Source: Epichloe hybrida (Eukaryota; Ascomycota; Sordariomycetes; Hypocreales; Clavicipitaceae). Taken from it: a DNA stretch of 64,000 bases. Numbering within the stretch: the stretch's first letter is position 1; each line of letters begins with the position of its first letter. Positions 1-10,700 of the stretch are shown in pieces. The DNA lies in assembly GCA_019022495.1 (NCBI GenBank), contig JAFEKR010000008.1, forward strand, positions 62,001 to 126,000, in the 5' to 3' direction. The notes under the pieces were generated by a model. It was given only the letters and a program-made list of their open reading frames with translations. It was not told where the DNA came from and ran no database searches. The position numbers and the translations under genes are program-made.

Positions 1-2791
1 CTATCACTAGATATATAGCAAGGCCCCTAGTTAATTCAAATTCACAATTAAAGATAACTATAAATTTAACTACAAAGTCATTATTAATATTATATAAATT
101 AATAGCTAACTAGTGCTTCACATTATTAATTTAGTAACCTTATTCTAGGTAGCCTAATTCCTTAATCTAAAGAAGCAGAAAGCTTAAGACATCTAGGACG
201 CTATCCGCGAGTATTAGATTAATACTTATCTTAGACCTCTAGAATAGATTATCTATAATACTAGTAATAACTTTACTTCTACTAAATTTAAGCATTATAC
301 TTAACTAATATTAATTAAGACTAATAAGATACTAATTAAAGCCTATAATAGCATTAGAAAAGTTAAGAGATATTACAAACCTCTACGCTAAGCTTATAAT
401 ATTATTATAGACTTAATTAGAATAGAACTTACGCTAGAATAATGTCTTTAAATAGCTATTAAAGCTATTAATAACTCTATAAGCCTAAATAGTATTATCC
501 TAACCCTACTTATCTTTAGAGGCTACCTATAAATAATAGATAAGTTACTACCTAGCTTCTTTATTATTTAATATACTAAAGTAATTTATAAAGCTACTAA
601 TAAAGTCCGCTATTATTTAGCTTTATAGCAGGTCTATAATACCCTTAAAGCCTAGAATAGCCTTAATATAACGCTTATATATTAGCTACCCCTATAGGCT
701 AATATATATATATAGAGAGAGAAGGGCAGCTAGCATAGCCCTTATAAGCTACTTACTACTAATAGAGAGACTTATATAGTTAATATACCCTATAGCCTAG
801 CAAAGTTCCGCTTTATAATAGTAAAGCCTTACTATAAAAACCTATGTATTATAAAGGGACTAGAGTAGCAGGAGATAAAGCCTTATAATCCGCTCAGAGG
901 TTATAGAATCTTTAATTCTTATATAGTTAGAGAGATTAAAGGTAAAGGAACAGACTTACTACATAAGAAATCCTGCCTTATTATATAAGGCTATAATAAT
1001 AAAGGAAAGGAATTTATCCTAACGCAATTACTAATAATATAACAAGTAAGCTAATGACTTATTATAGCTATTGCTTTGTTATTAAGAAGAAAAGGCATTT
1101 ACCTTTAGATTTATAATATTACATAAGCTTACACTTAATTACACATAATGCTAACAAGGCTAATCATTATAAGATTGCTAAAGTAAATTACATATCTCTT
1201 TCTAGAAGGGACTATAATTAAATTAATTAGACCTCTCTATAGGATTATAAAGGCTAGAACCCACTAGTAAGTAATATACTTCTATTACCACAGGGATAAC
1301 CTTAATATAACAACCTTAACCTATAATCCTTACTTATTAATTATAGCCCTAAATAATAAGAACCTCTTTAGTATTATTAGAATATAAACTAATAATATAT
1401 TAGGCCTAAGTAATAATAACTTCTTCTAAAAAGAAAAGAAAGAGCTCTAGAAGGCTAAATTTATAGCTAAAGAAAAGTAATAATTAACCACTAAGAATCC
1501 CCTTATCTTTAATAGTTATATCTTAACCTAAAATACTAATAATTTATTAATCTTAACCTAGAAGGGCTAAAGTTAGAAGATTAAGGAAGTTAATCCTTAA
1601 TCCCTAATAGTAAAGTAAGATTATATAGAATAATAAGCCTAAGGAAGCTATATTATAACTATATATTAAATAAAGGCTTCCTATAACCTATTAATTATAG
1701 CTTAATACTAAGAGCCCTCTGCTAAAGATATTATATACCTTAATAAACACCTTAAGTAGTAGATTAAGAATTAGTAATATAAATTATAATATATCCCTTT
1801 AGTTCTTAAGGAGGCAAAGCTCTTTATATTCGTAAATAGATTGCTTACTAATAATAAGGATTTAAGCTTATAGATTAGATATATAATTATAATTAGTAAT
1901 AAGATAATATAAGATAATAATACCTTTATTATAAAAGGTAATATTATTATATATAGCTTAATAAAGAGTAAGAGAGTTACTTATAGCGTACTTACCTCTG
2001 AATTATATAGTATAGTTTAAGGCGTAGATATTACCTATATAATTTCCATAACTCTATATTAGATTACGGATTAATTAAAGATACCTTAAATTCCTATAAT
2101 CCTCTATACTAACTCTTTTTTATTATATAAATACCTTATAAAGCTAGGAACTATAAAGGAGAAAAGACTAATAATTAATATTATAGCTTTTTATTAATTA
2201 TATAAGAGGCATAAGATCTATGAAGTTAGGTAAATTAATGGTAATAATAATCTAGCGGATGCGATAACAAAAGCATTACTAAATTTATTACTTTTCTCTT
2301 TAATTAATTTAAATAAATTAATAATTTATATTAAAGGATAGGTAAAGAGACTTATAATATTAGGGGATAGGAACTTAGGTAAGGACTAATGGATTAATTT
2401 AATTAACTAATACTACAATAGCTAATTATAGTAGCGGATTCCTATTAAGGGATTCACTTATATACACTTTCCTTTGATTTACTTTTTATTATATTTTTAA
2501 GCTCTTTAGCTATAAAGGAAAAAGAGAGACTACTAGTGTTAAATGCTTTAGATTTTCATTAGTTTAATTATAGCTAAAGACTAGACTAATTATAAGTCTA
2601 GCATAATGCACGCGATATAATTAGCTATATTAATTCGCTATTCTCTCTTTTGCCTTACCTATAGATTTCGCTTACTTTTCTAGTATCTAGACTTTCCCTC
2701 TCTTCTCCCTCTTTCCTAGCTAGCTATCTAACTATTATTGACTTTAATTATACGGGATTACCCTATTACCTACGTAGGACCTTGGTGTAAC
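1..2791 (+). mobile_element. Copia-A element, 3' half, RIP-degraded (window-edge copy)
   Basis: This is the 3' part of a Ty1/Copia retrotransposon; its 5' part lies before the window. It runs colinear with the complete copy at 31430-55985: position 1 matches about 34855, and the series continues through integrase, reverse transcriptase, RNase H and the 3' LTR. Around 1920-2020 the plus strand reads as a Copia RNase H tail (fragments GNIIIYSLIKSKRV and VLTSELYS). Around 2220-2290 an ADAITKALLNLL-like C-terminus follows. Every frame is broken by TAG/TAA where Gln or Trp is expected, which is the RIP signature. Relative to the other copy it lacks roughly 550 bases near 890-900. It cannot encode a working protein. 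Confidence 0.88.
2537..2791 (+). repeat. 3' LTR of Copia-A (window-edge copy)
   Basis: It aligns along its length with the 258-bp LTRs at 31430-31687 and 55728-55985, starting TGTTAAATGC and sharing the pyrimidine tract TCTCTTCTCCCTCTTTCCT. Its last bases are replaced at 2792 by the CAGAG terminus of a TIR element, so the LTR end is not intact. Confidence 0.85.
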
Positions 2792-3740
2792 CAGAGCATG
2801 TAATGTAATGTAATGTAATGTAATATTTGGGGTTTGGATGTAATGTGTAATGTAATGTAATGTAATGTAATGTAATGTGTAATTATTACACATTACATTA
2901 CATTACATACACATTACATTACATTACATACACATTACATTACATTACATACACATTACATTACATTACATACACATTACATTACATTACATACACATTA
3001 CATTACATTACATACACATTACATTACATTACATACACATTACATTACATTACATACACATTACATTACATTACATACACATTACATTACATTACATACA
3101 CATTACAGATGTAATGTTAGGGGAAAATAAAAGTGGGATATATTAATATCTTATAATATTATATAGATATTTCTCTATTAAGTTAATACTAGCGTTAATT
3201 TTATTACTATTTTAGTTTATTTACTATAAATTATTTAAGTTTCCTTAGTTTTAGATTATTAGTTATATATTAGGGTATAGGGTATACTTTATTGGTTTAG
3301 GAAAGTAAAAAGAATCTGTAACTTTTTTTATATATTATAAGATTTTAAAATACTAATTAATCTAATTTCTAAGATTTAATATTATATTATTTAACCTAAG
3401 TGTGTTTTTTACTAAAAAATACCCTATATTTACTTTAAAATTTAATATAAAATAATATATTATAAGTCTAAATAATTATATTAAGGACTAATTAAGAAAT
3501 CTTTAAGAAGCTTATATTATTAAAAGTTAATTAATTTAAAATAGGATATAAAATCTAATTTTTTAGAATTAATAAAAATTATTATACTTTTAAAAAATAA
3601 AAGTTTATTTCTTTATAGTAAAAGGAATTAAAAAGCCTATAAGTTATCTAGGTTTTAAGAATTTAAAGCTATAAAATAATAATATAGTGTATTTTAAGTA
3701 TAAATAAAAATTAAGTATAAAAATAAGGTTTATTTATAAT
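2792..3740. mobile_element. TIR element family X, copy X0 (left part)
   Basis: The copy begins CAGAGCATG followed by tandem TAATG, then an internal minisatellite, then AT-rich sequence. The opening matches the ends of X1 (22896) and X2 (30995 and 63973), which begin CAGAGCATTG and end CAATGCTCTG. The stretch after the terminal repeats (TGTTAGGG, then an AAGTGGG motif) is also shared, while the rest has diverged. No protein is recognisable. The copy is cut at 3740 by a Copia-B insertion, so its right end is not seen. The CAGNG start resembles hAT termini, but no 8-bp duplication could be shown; the superfamily is open. Confidence 0.6.
2888..3107. repeat. 21-bp minisatellite, 10 full copies plus a partial copy
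   Basis: The unit ACACATTACATTACATTACAT is repeated ten times with almost no variation, followed by a 10-base partial copy. Because 21 is a multiple of 3, it leaves an open frame of a repeated seven-residue unit (YTLHYIT); this is not a gene. It lies inside the terminal region of X0 and forms an inverted relation with the upstream TAATG repeats (GTAATGTAATG versus CATTACATTAC), so the end could fold into a long hairpin. Confidence 0.95.
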
Positions 3741-4048
3741 TGTTAGAACAAAGGTGATATCAATCGCGCGTCGCAGCCGCAATTACCCGGCAGAAGTTCG
3801 GGCCGCGCGCGGACCCCACACATGACCCACAACCCGGCACGTTAATTGGCTAGGAAATGTGGGGACACAAACGCGCAACCCCTTTTTCCCTTTATATATC
3901 GTAACTTCTAGCTTTTTACCTCTCTTTTCCTACAACTCAATCAATTATAACAACAGACAACGCAGCCTAGAATAGATAATTAATAACAATACTATTCTTT
4001 AGGCTTACAACTGTATTACATTAAATTCAATACCCTATAAATCCAACA
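3741..4048 (+). repeat. 5' LTR of Copia-B (truncated copy)
   Basis: The 308-bp LTR starts TGTTAGAACAAAGG and ends ATCCAACA. The first about 130 bases are nearly free of RIP (GC-rich, including GGCCGCGCGCGGACCCC), whereas the remainder is AT-shifted. A TATA-like TTTATATATC near 3891 may be the element's promoter. The next bases, CTAATCAGTAGTTACC, sit where a primer-binding site is expected and recur in all Copia-B and Copia-A copies. Confidence 0.9.
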
Positions 4049-4443
4049 CTAATCAGTAGTTACCTTCACAAATAACCACATAGTCTTCAAACACCGCAGA
4101 TTAGCAAGGTTAATTAGAAGAGGTAGCTTATCTAACAATAACTCGCCCTATGAAATAGGAGGGCCACATTTAATAATAAGTTATGCTAATGGAAAGGTAT
4201 AATATAGCTCTCTTCTTACTTTAGTATTAACATCTATATCTATATAGACTCCGAAATAACAAAGAAAGGTTTAACGCTAGTAGCTAAGCTATCCCCTTAT
4301 CTTTCTTTGTTATACATTCTATCACGCATTTGAAGTCAACCGCCTCACCTCGCAATCCTTCACATCCAAAACACATTACATAATCATAGTTATACCCCTT
4401 TCCCTCCTTACATCATAAGATCTACCTCCCTTAATTAGTTAGA

Positions 4444-5758
4444 ATGTCAGATGCAGCTAGACCATCTAGGACCTCTAGTCAATTTAGAGTTCCTAGCAAG
4501 ACTAATAGCTACAACAATGCTATAGAAGGCATTAAAACAGGAGATAACAATAAATACCTTAATAAAGGGAAAAACCCTATTTACACCAACCCATACCCCT
4601 ACATCTCTACAAGGCTTCAACAATACATCATAGAAGAACTACTCTAACAAATAGGAAATTCTAAACATAAAGAGATAACAACACCTAAGGAAATAAGTCT
4701 CTACATTCTCATAAAGACCAAACAATACAAGGAGCAAGGGTTATTTAGAAGAATACTATTCTCCGAATTTAGCAATAACTTCTACGAATAGTCAAGGGAT
4801 AAGTTCATAGAAGAGAGAGACCTTTTATAAAATAAACTTTAAGACTATCTTCTTCACAATAGAGTGTATATAACTATTAGAAGAGGCACTAAGATAGCAA
4901 ACAACCTTAAAGAAGTAGCAAACCAAGAAGAATTCAGATTTTAGACTCTTAAAGAAATCAAAGAGACTAGGAAGAAGTACACAGGCTTCTAAAAGAACCT
5001 ACAGAACAAAGAGTTCTTCCATAATCTACTAGACAACAGTGATGTCAGAACCAGGCAACCTACCCCGTCACCCCATTTATTAGTACAATCACTATCAAAA
5101 GGATTAACAAGCCAGACTCCCCTAGGAAAACCAAGTCAATCCCCTCTAGGAAGGCCTAGCTAATCTCCCCTAGGAAGGTTAATTAACCTAGAGTTAAGAC
5201 CACCTAAGGATGCTATTCGCAAGCATCTACGGGTAACTCCCCCGCCTATACCTTTACTAGAGGCAAGTTAGTAGTATCACCCTAGCAACACTACTAATAA
5301 TGCCCCTAAGCAAGAGAATTACTAACAAAGGCAACCTATGCTATCTAGGGCTAGTAGTGCCCCTATTAGCACAGCTTAAAGAGCTATAATTCCTCCTTCC
5401 CAATATAAGAAAGAGGAGGATTAGAGGGAATAACAAGCCCTAAGGGTACTACCTATAAAGCTACCCTCTTACTTCCTAAAGACCTTACCACCCCTTCCAC
5501 AGATATAAAGGGAAACACCTAGAGGACCCCCATAGACCTAGAGACCTTCGCCAAAGCAAATTATTAACCTATCTAAGGTATACCCTAAAGAACAACTCTA
5601 TAGCGCTAACAACTATAATATCCTTAAATCAAAGCTTTAAACATTCTATAGAAAGTGCAAGTTACTTAACATCCAGCCTAAATAAGCTAGTTATGCTTTT
5701 AAGGTTATACTTAAAGACAAAGCACTATAATACTATACAGACTACCTCTCCAAACCTA
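4444..5758 (+). pseudogene. Copia-B gag remnant
   Basis: From the ATG at 4444 an open stretch of 67 codons begins MSDAARPSRTSS. Beyond it the same frame continues with recognisable protein-like sequence broken by RIP-type stops. It includes Pro/Ser-rich repeats near 5100-5180 (PLGKPSQSPLGRPS) and a capsid-like stretch ending LKDKALQYYTDYLSKPN at about 5710-5758. The gag reading is inferred from position after the LTR and leader and from retrotransposon gag style. There is no zinc knuckle, because the element is cut before that point. Confidence 0.65.
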
Positions 5759-7027
5759 ATGCAAAGGTAGGTATATAGTTTGGGGGTGGTTGCTGATAAA
5801 TCCAGATTTGGCTTTTCCCCAGCAGACACCCAGCTTCAATTCCATCTCGTAACGCCTTGATAGGTTGCATGTGACGAAAGAAGGCGCGACCGTGTTAGGC
5901 AGCGGCTTGTCTTTCCACAAACTGTCGGACACGATGACTTCAGATCCGACCGCAGTATCTGGTCCACTTGTCAGAGGAATGCTTAATTCAGCATGAGAGA
6001 CAACCGCCCATCGATTGATCTTCTTATCGTGGAGATTATGTGATTGAACTTCTGTGATGCCAATGAGATCAATTTGAAATGATACCAAAGTCAACTGCTC
6101 TGGACAGTCTACCAATTTCTTGGCAATGAGCCGTAGAGGAATAGGTTGATTACATGTCAATACGGCAGGGTGAGGTAGCCGGGCCGACATCTCAATTGAT
6201 GGCGCGACTGCTGCGTCCTGCAAGTCCGGAGCATGGGTGCCGTCTTTGTTGCTCTTGTCGTCGCCTTTGCTTGAGAAAAACGTGCTCTTCCTCTTGCCCT
6301 GTGGAGCAGGGGACCGAGGCCGAAACGTAAACGGACGTCTGGCAAAGACTTCTCGGCCCGTCTTTGGCGGTCGTGGTGGCTCAATGGGAAGCAACTTGTA
6401 CCCTATCTGGTACCTCCAGTTCTCTTTTAGGAACCCTGGACGTTGGACAGTGACCTTGATGTAATAACGTATCTCTGCTTCCATGGGATATCCGGTAAGG
6501 GATGGGGGCAGCGTTCGTGTAACATGCCGAAGGAGCAACTGTTTCGTGCCATCCATGACTCGCACTCCACCTATTCCGAAAAGTCCACCACCGGATCCAA
6601 AACCGCCGACACCTCCAAGACCACCGAGCTTAGACATGGCATTGGGGTCGCTGCAGGCGTTGTTGATTGGCAGCTTGAACTTGAAGGGAAATTCGTGCTC
6701 TCCAGGTTGCAGCGGAAAAGCACCGTAAGGGTTGGACGTGCTTGAGTGATACTCGTCCGGAAAGACTTGTTGTACCTTGTATAAAATCTTGTGGTTTTCG
6801 GTCACGACGCTGCCGGGCGGGCCGGGCATGGGTCCCAGCGGTCTTTGAAAGATTTCGCCATTATAAGGGTTGGGCACTTGAAGCGCCGTGACGGATTCGC
6901 CTTCCAGCTTGACAACTATATTCCCAACTTGCTCGGGGCGGTTCAGACCGAGAATGACGCGTCCCTTGACATGGTCGAGGTTTGTGTAGAACTCAGGTCG
7001 TTCATCAAGGGCTATGCGGATAGACAT
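5756..7027 (-). CDS. Arrestin-domain protein, 3' end cut by a transposon
   Basis: This encodes a 423-residue alpha-arrestin-like protein. Fungal members act as adaptors between membrane proteins and ubiquitin ligases or in GPCR/pH signalling; the precise role here is unknown. Residues 1 to about 190 fit an arrestin N-domain (beta-sandwich segments such as VKGRVILGL, and PGEHEFPFKFKLP). A Gly-rich insert lies near 130-155. About 260 to the end fits the C-domain. No PPxY motif is visible. The first ATG is at 7027; the frame is open further upstream to 7057 but only with a TTG. The last host codon is CAT (5759-5761). The TAG stop at 5756-5758 lies in transposon homology. The final beta-strand (TIYLPLH) ends without the usual hydrophobic continuation, so the C-terminus is probably shortened. 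It has no introns and shares a divergent promoter with rse1. Confidence 0.85.
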   Translation of the reverse strand: MSIRIALDERPEFYTNLDHVKGRVILGLNRPEQVGNIVVKLEGESVTALQVPNPYNGEIFQRPLGPMPGPPGSVVTENHKILYKVQQVFPDEYHSSTSNPYGAFPLQPGEHEFPFKFKLPINNACSDPNAMSKLGGLGGVGGFGSGGGLFGIGGVRVMDGTKQLLLRHVTRTLPPSLTGYPMEAEIRYYIKVTVQRPGFLKENWRYQIGYKLLPIEPPRPPKTGREVFARRPFTFRPRSPAPQGKRKSTFFSSKGDDKSNKDGTHAPDLQDAAVAPSIEMSARLPHPAVLTCNQPIPLRLIAKKLVDCPEQLTLVSFQIDLIGITEVQSHNLHDKKINRWAVVSHAELSIPLTSGPDTAVGSEVIVSDSLWKDKPLPNTVAPSFVTCNLSRRYEMELKLGVCWGKAKSGFISNHPQTIYLPLH

Positions 7028-7743
7028 GATGACTTGTGACGGGTCCAAGAAACACAAATGAGGGTAGGGTCATTAGAAGTTATGGGTTGCTTCCAAAACG
7101 ACAACACGTCGGAGAAGAATGAGACGAGCAAAAGATGAGGTCTGGTGGTACGCTGATTACGCTTCCATAGTGCAGGCCCAAGCGTCTTTGCTTGCCTCGC
7201 TCGAAACGGCACAATGACGCGACCAGGCTAGGGAAGCCCGGCGGATGAGACGGATGCGCAAGGAGTGCAGAGTTGGGCTGGATTAAAAGTAGAGTCTTCC
7301 AGTGGTGTTGCCGTTTCACCGTTTCGGACGACGAAAGAGACGGCTTGATAATGAGCCTCGAGTCCAAATGTACGACGGAGTACGGATCACGGATTACGGA
7401 TCACGGATTACGGATTACGGATTACGGATTACGGATTACGGATTACGGATTACGGATTACGGATTATGGATTACGGACTACGAGGCAGACATCTGAGGTC
7501 CATTCCAAGTGGGGCGGCCCTGACCTGACACTGAAGTGGGGCGCTGGCGATGGAACTGGCTGGCAGCCATAATATTGGCAGGGCGAGCAGTCACCTTGGG
7601 TAGAAAGTCCGTTGAGTTGAATCGAACCAAAAACACACGATGCGCTTGGTCATACCTCACAAGCCGCGCTCGAACATCATCTGTGGATCGTGTCACCTCC
7701 ATCATAGGACCGCATAGGCTCGAAGCGGCCCATTGCAACCAGA
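7028..7743. other. Divergent intergenic region between the arrestin gene and rse1
   Basis: These 716 bases separate two start codons pointing away from each other, so both promoters must lie here. No clear TATA box is seen for either gene. The region contains a 7-bp minisatellite (7384-7481). Open frames in it are short and mostly a product of the repeat. Confidence 0.7.
7384..7481. repeat. 7-bp minisatellite GGATTAC, 14 units
   Basis: There are fourteen consecutive heptamers: mostly GGATTAC with variants GGATCAC (twice, at the left end), GGATTAT and GGACTAC. It lies about 260 bases upstream of the rse1 start and 360 upstream of the arrestin start. It is not a TTAGGG-type telomere repeat. 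Confidence 0.95.
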
Positions 7744-10700
7744 ATGGCGACCACATCCAACATGTTTCTTTACTCGCTGACGATCCAGCCCCCGACTTCT
7801 GTCACGCAAGCAATCACCGGCCAATTTTCTGGTACCAAGGAGCAACAGATCATTGCAGCTTCGGGGTCGAACTTGGTCCTCTTGCGACCCGACACAAACT
7901 CGGACAAGATCATAAAACTGCTCTCTCACAACGTCTTTGGTATTATTAGATCCATAGCTTCGTTCCGCCTCGCTGGAGGCTCCAAAGGTACGTTCTCACG
8001 CCGGCCAATTACGCCAACATGCTGGACCGCTTCATGGGGCAACTAAATATGCCCCCCATGTATTATTAGATCAATACTTACAAGCTTTTCTATCAGATTA
8101 CGTAATTCTAGCTACCGATTCCGGCCGCATTGCCATCATCGAGTACATACCTGCGACTAATCGCTTCGCTCGCGTTCACTTGGAAACATTTGGGAAATCG
8201 GGAGTTCGCCGCACGATTCCAGGTCAATATCTCGCAGCAGATCCCAAAGGAAGAGCTTGCATGATTGCCTCCGTCGAAAAGGACAAGCTAGTCTATGTCC
8301 TCAACCGTAACGCCGAGGCTGGGCTCACTATCTCGTCACCACTCGAGGCATACAAGCACGGTGTTCTGATTTTCTCTGTAGTGGCTCTTGATGTCGGCTA
8401 CGCAAATCCCGTTTTTGCAGCTCTAGAGACGGATTACTCTGAGCTGGAACAGGATGAATCCGCAGAAGTGGAAGTACAACTCGTCTATTATGAACTAGAT
8501 CTGGGGCTGAACCACGTTGTACGCAAGTGGTCTGAAGCTGTTGATCCAACTTCTTCTTTACTCTTTCAAGTTCCCGGTGGACATGATGGACCAAGCGGTG
8601 TGCTTGTTTGCGGAGAGGAAAGCATCACCTATAGACACTCAAATCAAGAAGCATTCCGTATTCCAATTCCAAGACGCCGAGGAGCCACCGAGGACCCTCA
8701 AAGAAAGCGTACTATAGTGTCAGGGGTAATGCATAAGCTAAAAGGCAGCGCTAGTGCATTCTTCTTCTTGCTTCAGAGTGACGACGGGGACCTTTTCAAG
8801 GTAACTTTCGATTTAGCAGAAGATGCTGATGGGAAGACATCTGGCGAAGTTGGCCGCATCAAGATAAAATACTTTGATACAATTCCGCTTGCCAATAGTA
8901 TCTGCATACTTAAGAGTGGATATCTATTTTCTGCTAGCGAGTTTGGTAATCACCACTTCTATCAGTTTGAAAAGCTTGGGGATGATGACGGCGACGCGGA
9001 GTTTTCTAGTGATGACTTCCCCACTGATCCAAAGGCATCTTACCAGCCTGTTTACTTTCATCTGCGGCCGCGAGAGAACCTGGCGTTGGTTGAGAGCGTC
9101 AGTTCCATGTCTCCTTTGATGGATTGCAAAGTAGCAAACCTGTCAGGGGCAGGAGAAGACATTCCTCAAATATATACTGTGTCTGGCAACGGTGCCAGGA
9201 GCACGTTCCGTATGCTTAAGTATGGTCTAGAGGTAAACGAGCTTGTTGCCTCAGAGCTGCCGGGGACTCCCTCTGCGGTGTGGACTACCAAACTCACTCA
9301 AGATGATAAATATGATGCTTACATTATCCTGACCTTCTTACACGATACAATGGTCTTGAGAATCGGAGAGACCGTCACTCAAGTGACCGATTCAGGTTTT
9401 CTTACAACCGTCGCAACGCTAGCAGTTCAGCAGATTGGCAACGACAGCCTCCTTCAGATTTATTCAAAGGGAATGCGGCACGTTAGACAAGGACAAGTCA
9501 CCGAGTGGCCAGCACCTCAGCATCGAAGTATCGTCGCCGCTGCGACAAATGAGCACCAGGTAGCCATCGCTCTAAGCTCAGGTGAGGTTGTGTATTTTGA
9601 GGTGGACGAGAATGGCGATCTCGCAGAGTTCGATGAGAAGAAAGAAATGGGAAGCGTCACCTCTCTCAGTTTGTGTCCCATACCAAAGGGTCGTCGAAGA
9701 GGTTCTTTCCTGGCTGTTGGATGCGATGACTGTACAGTTCGAATTCTGAGTTTGGAGCTGGAATCAACACTTGAAAGCAAATCTGTCCAGGCTCTCACAG
9801 CAGCCCCATCTGCACTTTGTATCATGTACATGGAGGACTCTTTCTCTGGCGGGTCTGCCTTGTACCTCCACATTGGATTAAACTCTGGCATATACTTGAG
9901 GACCACATTGGACGAAATCACAGGGGATTTAGCAGATACACGTCTGAGATTCCTGGGCCCAAAACCTATCAATCTCTCCTCAGTCACAGTCCAAGGCCAG
10001 AATTGTGTCCTTGCTCTCAGTACAACGTCATGGATAGGATACAACGATCCAATTATGGGAGGATTTTTGGCAACGCCTCTTGCGTATCATGAACTGGAGT
10101 GGGCGTGGAACTTCACCAGTGAACAATGCGAGGATGGTATTGTTGGGATTCATTCCAATTGTCTTCAGTAAGTCACTCCTTGCGCGCGAAGTCTCTTTGA
10201 TACTCAGTCGAATGATTGTCAGAAGGGTTTGGAATATCTCTGCCTGGAGTCGACTTGCAATCATTGACTGTTCATTTAATTCATTTTCTTTCGACAACCG
10301 TTCTCATCACGGGATGCTGGATTAGACTGGCACTAATTTCGATTTTTGCAGCATCTTTTCTATCGAGAACATTCAATCCACGTTTATTCAAAAGTCTCTA
10401 CCACTCACTTACACTCCACGGCAACTTGTCAAGCATCCGGACCAGCCTTATTTTTACACTATTGAGTCTGAAAACAACACACTGGACCTCACGCTGCGTA
10501 CCCAATTACGAGCAGATTCAAATGCGATCAATGGCGATGCCAAGGAATTGTCGCCGGTAGACTTTGGTCTCCCACGCGGGAAACAGCGATGGGCATCCTG
10601 CATTAGCGTCATAAGTCCTATCGGAGAAAACCCTAGTGTTCTGGAGAAGATTGAACTGGACGAGAACGAAGCGACTGTCAGCCTCGCCGTGGTCCCGTTC

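Larger units (their letters stand above)
3741..5758 (+). mobile_element. Copia-B element, 5' part, truncated at the arrestin gene
   Basis: This plus-strand Copia-B copy has a 5' LTR, a leader and a gag remnant. It is colinear with the reverse complement of the complete minus-strand copy at 23618-30582. Homology runs through 5758 (ACTACCTCTC then AAACCTA). The other two copies then continue GATAACTATAAG, while this one changes abruptly to unrelated GC-balanced sequence. The element has therefore lost everything downstream of mid-gag, and the break coincides with the 3' end of the arrestin gene. Confidence 0.88.

Noticed and set aside
2875..3114. 79-codon open frame of a repeated YTLHYIT unit
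   Set aside because: It is only the translation of a 21-bp minisatellite in a transposon terminus.
7028..7057. Upstream extension of the arrestin frame by ten codons
   Set aside because: It would need a TTG start; the ATG at 7027 begins the conserved N-terminal strand.
7384..7481. Possible interstitial telomere repeat
   Set aside because: The unit is GGATTAC, not TTAGGG, and it lies between two genes with no telomere-like context.
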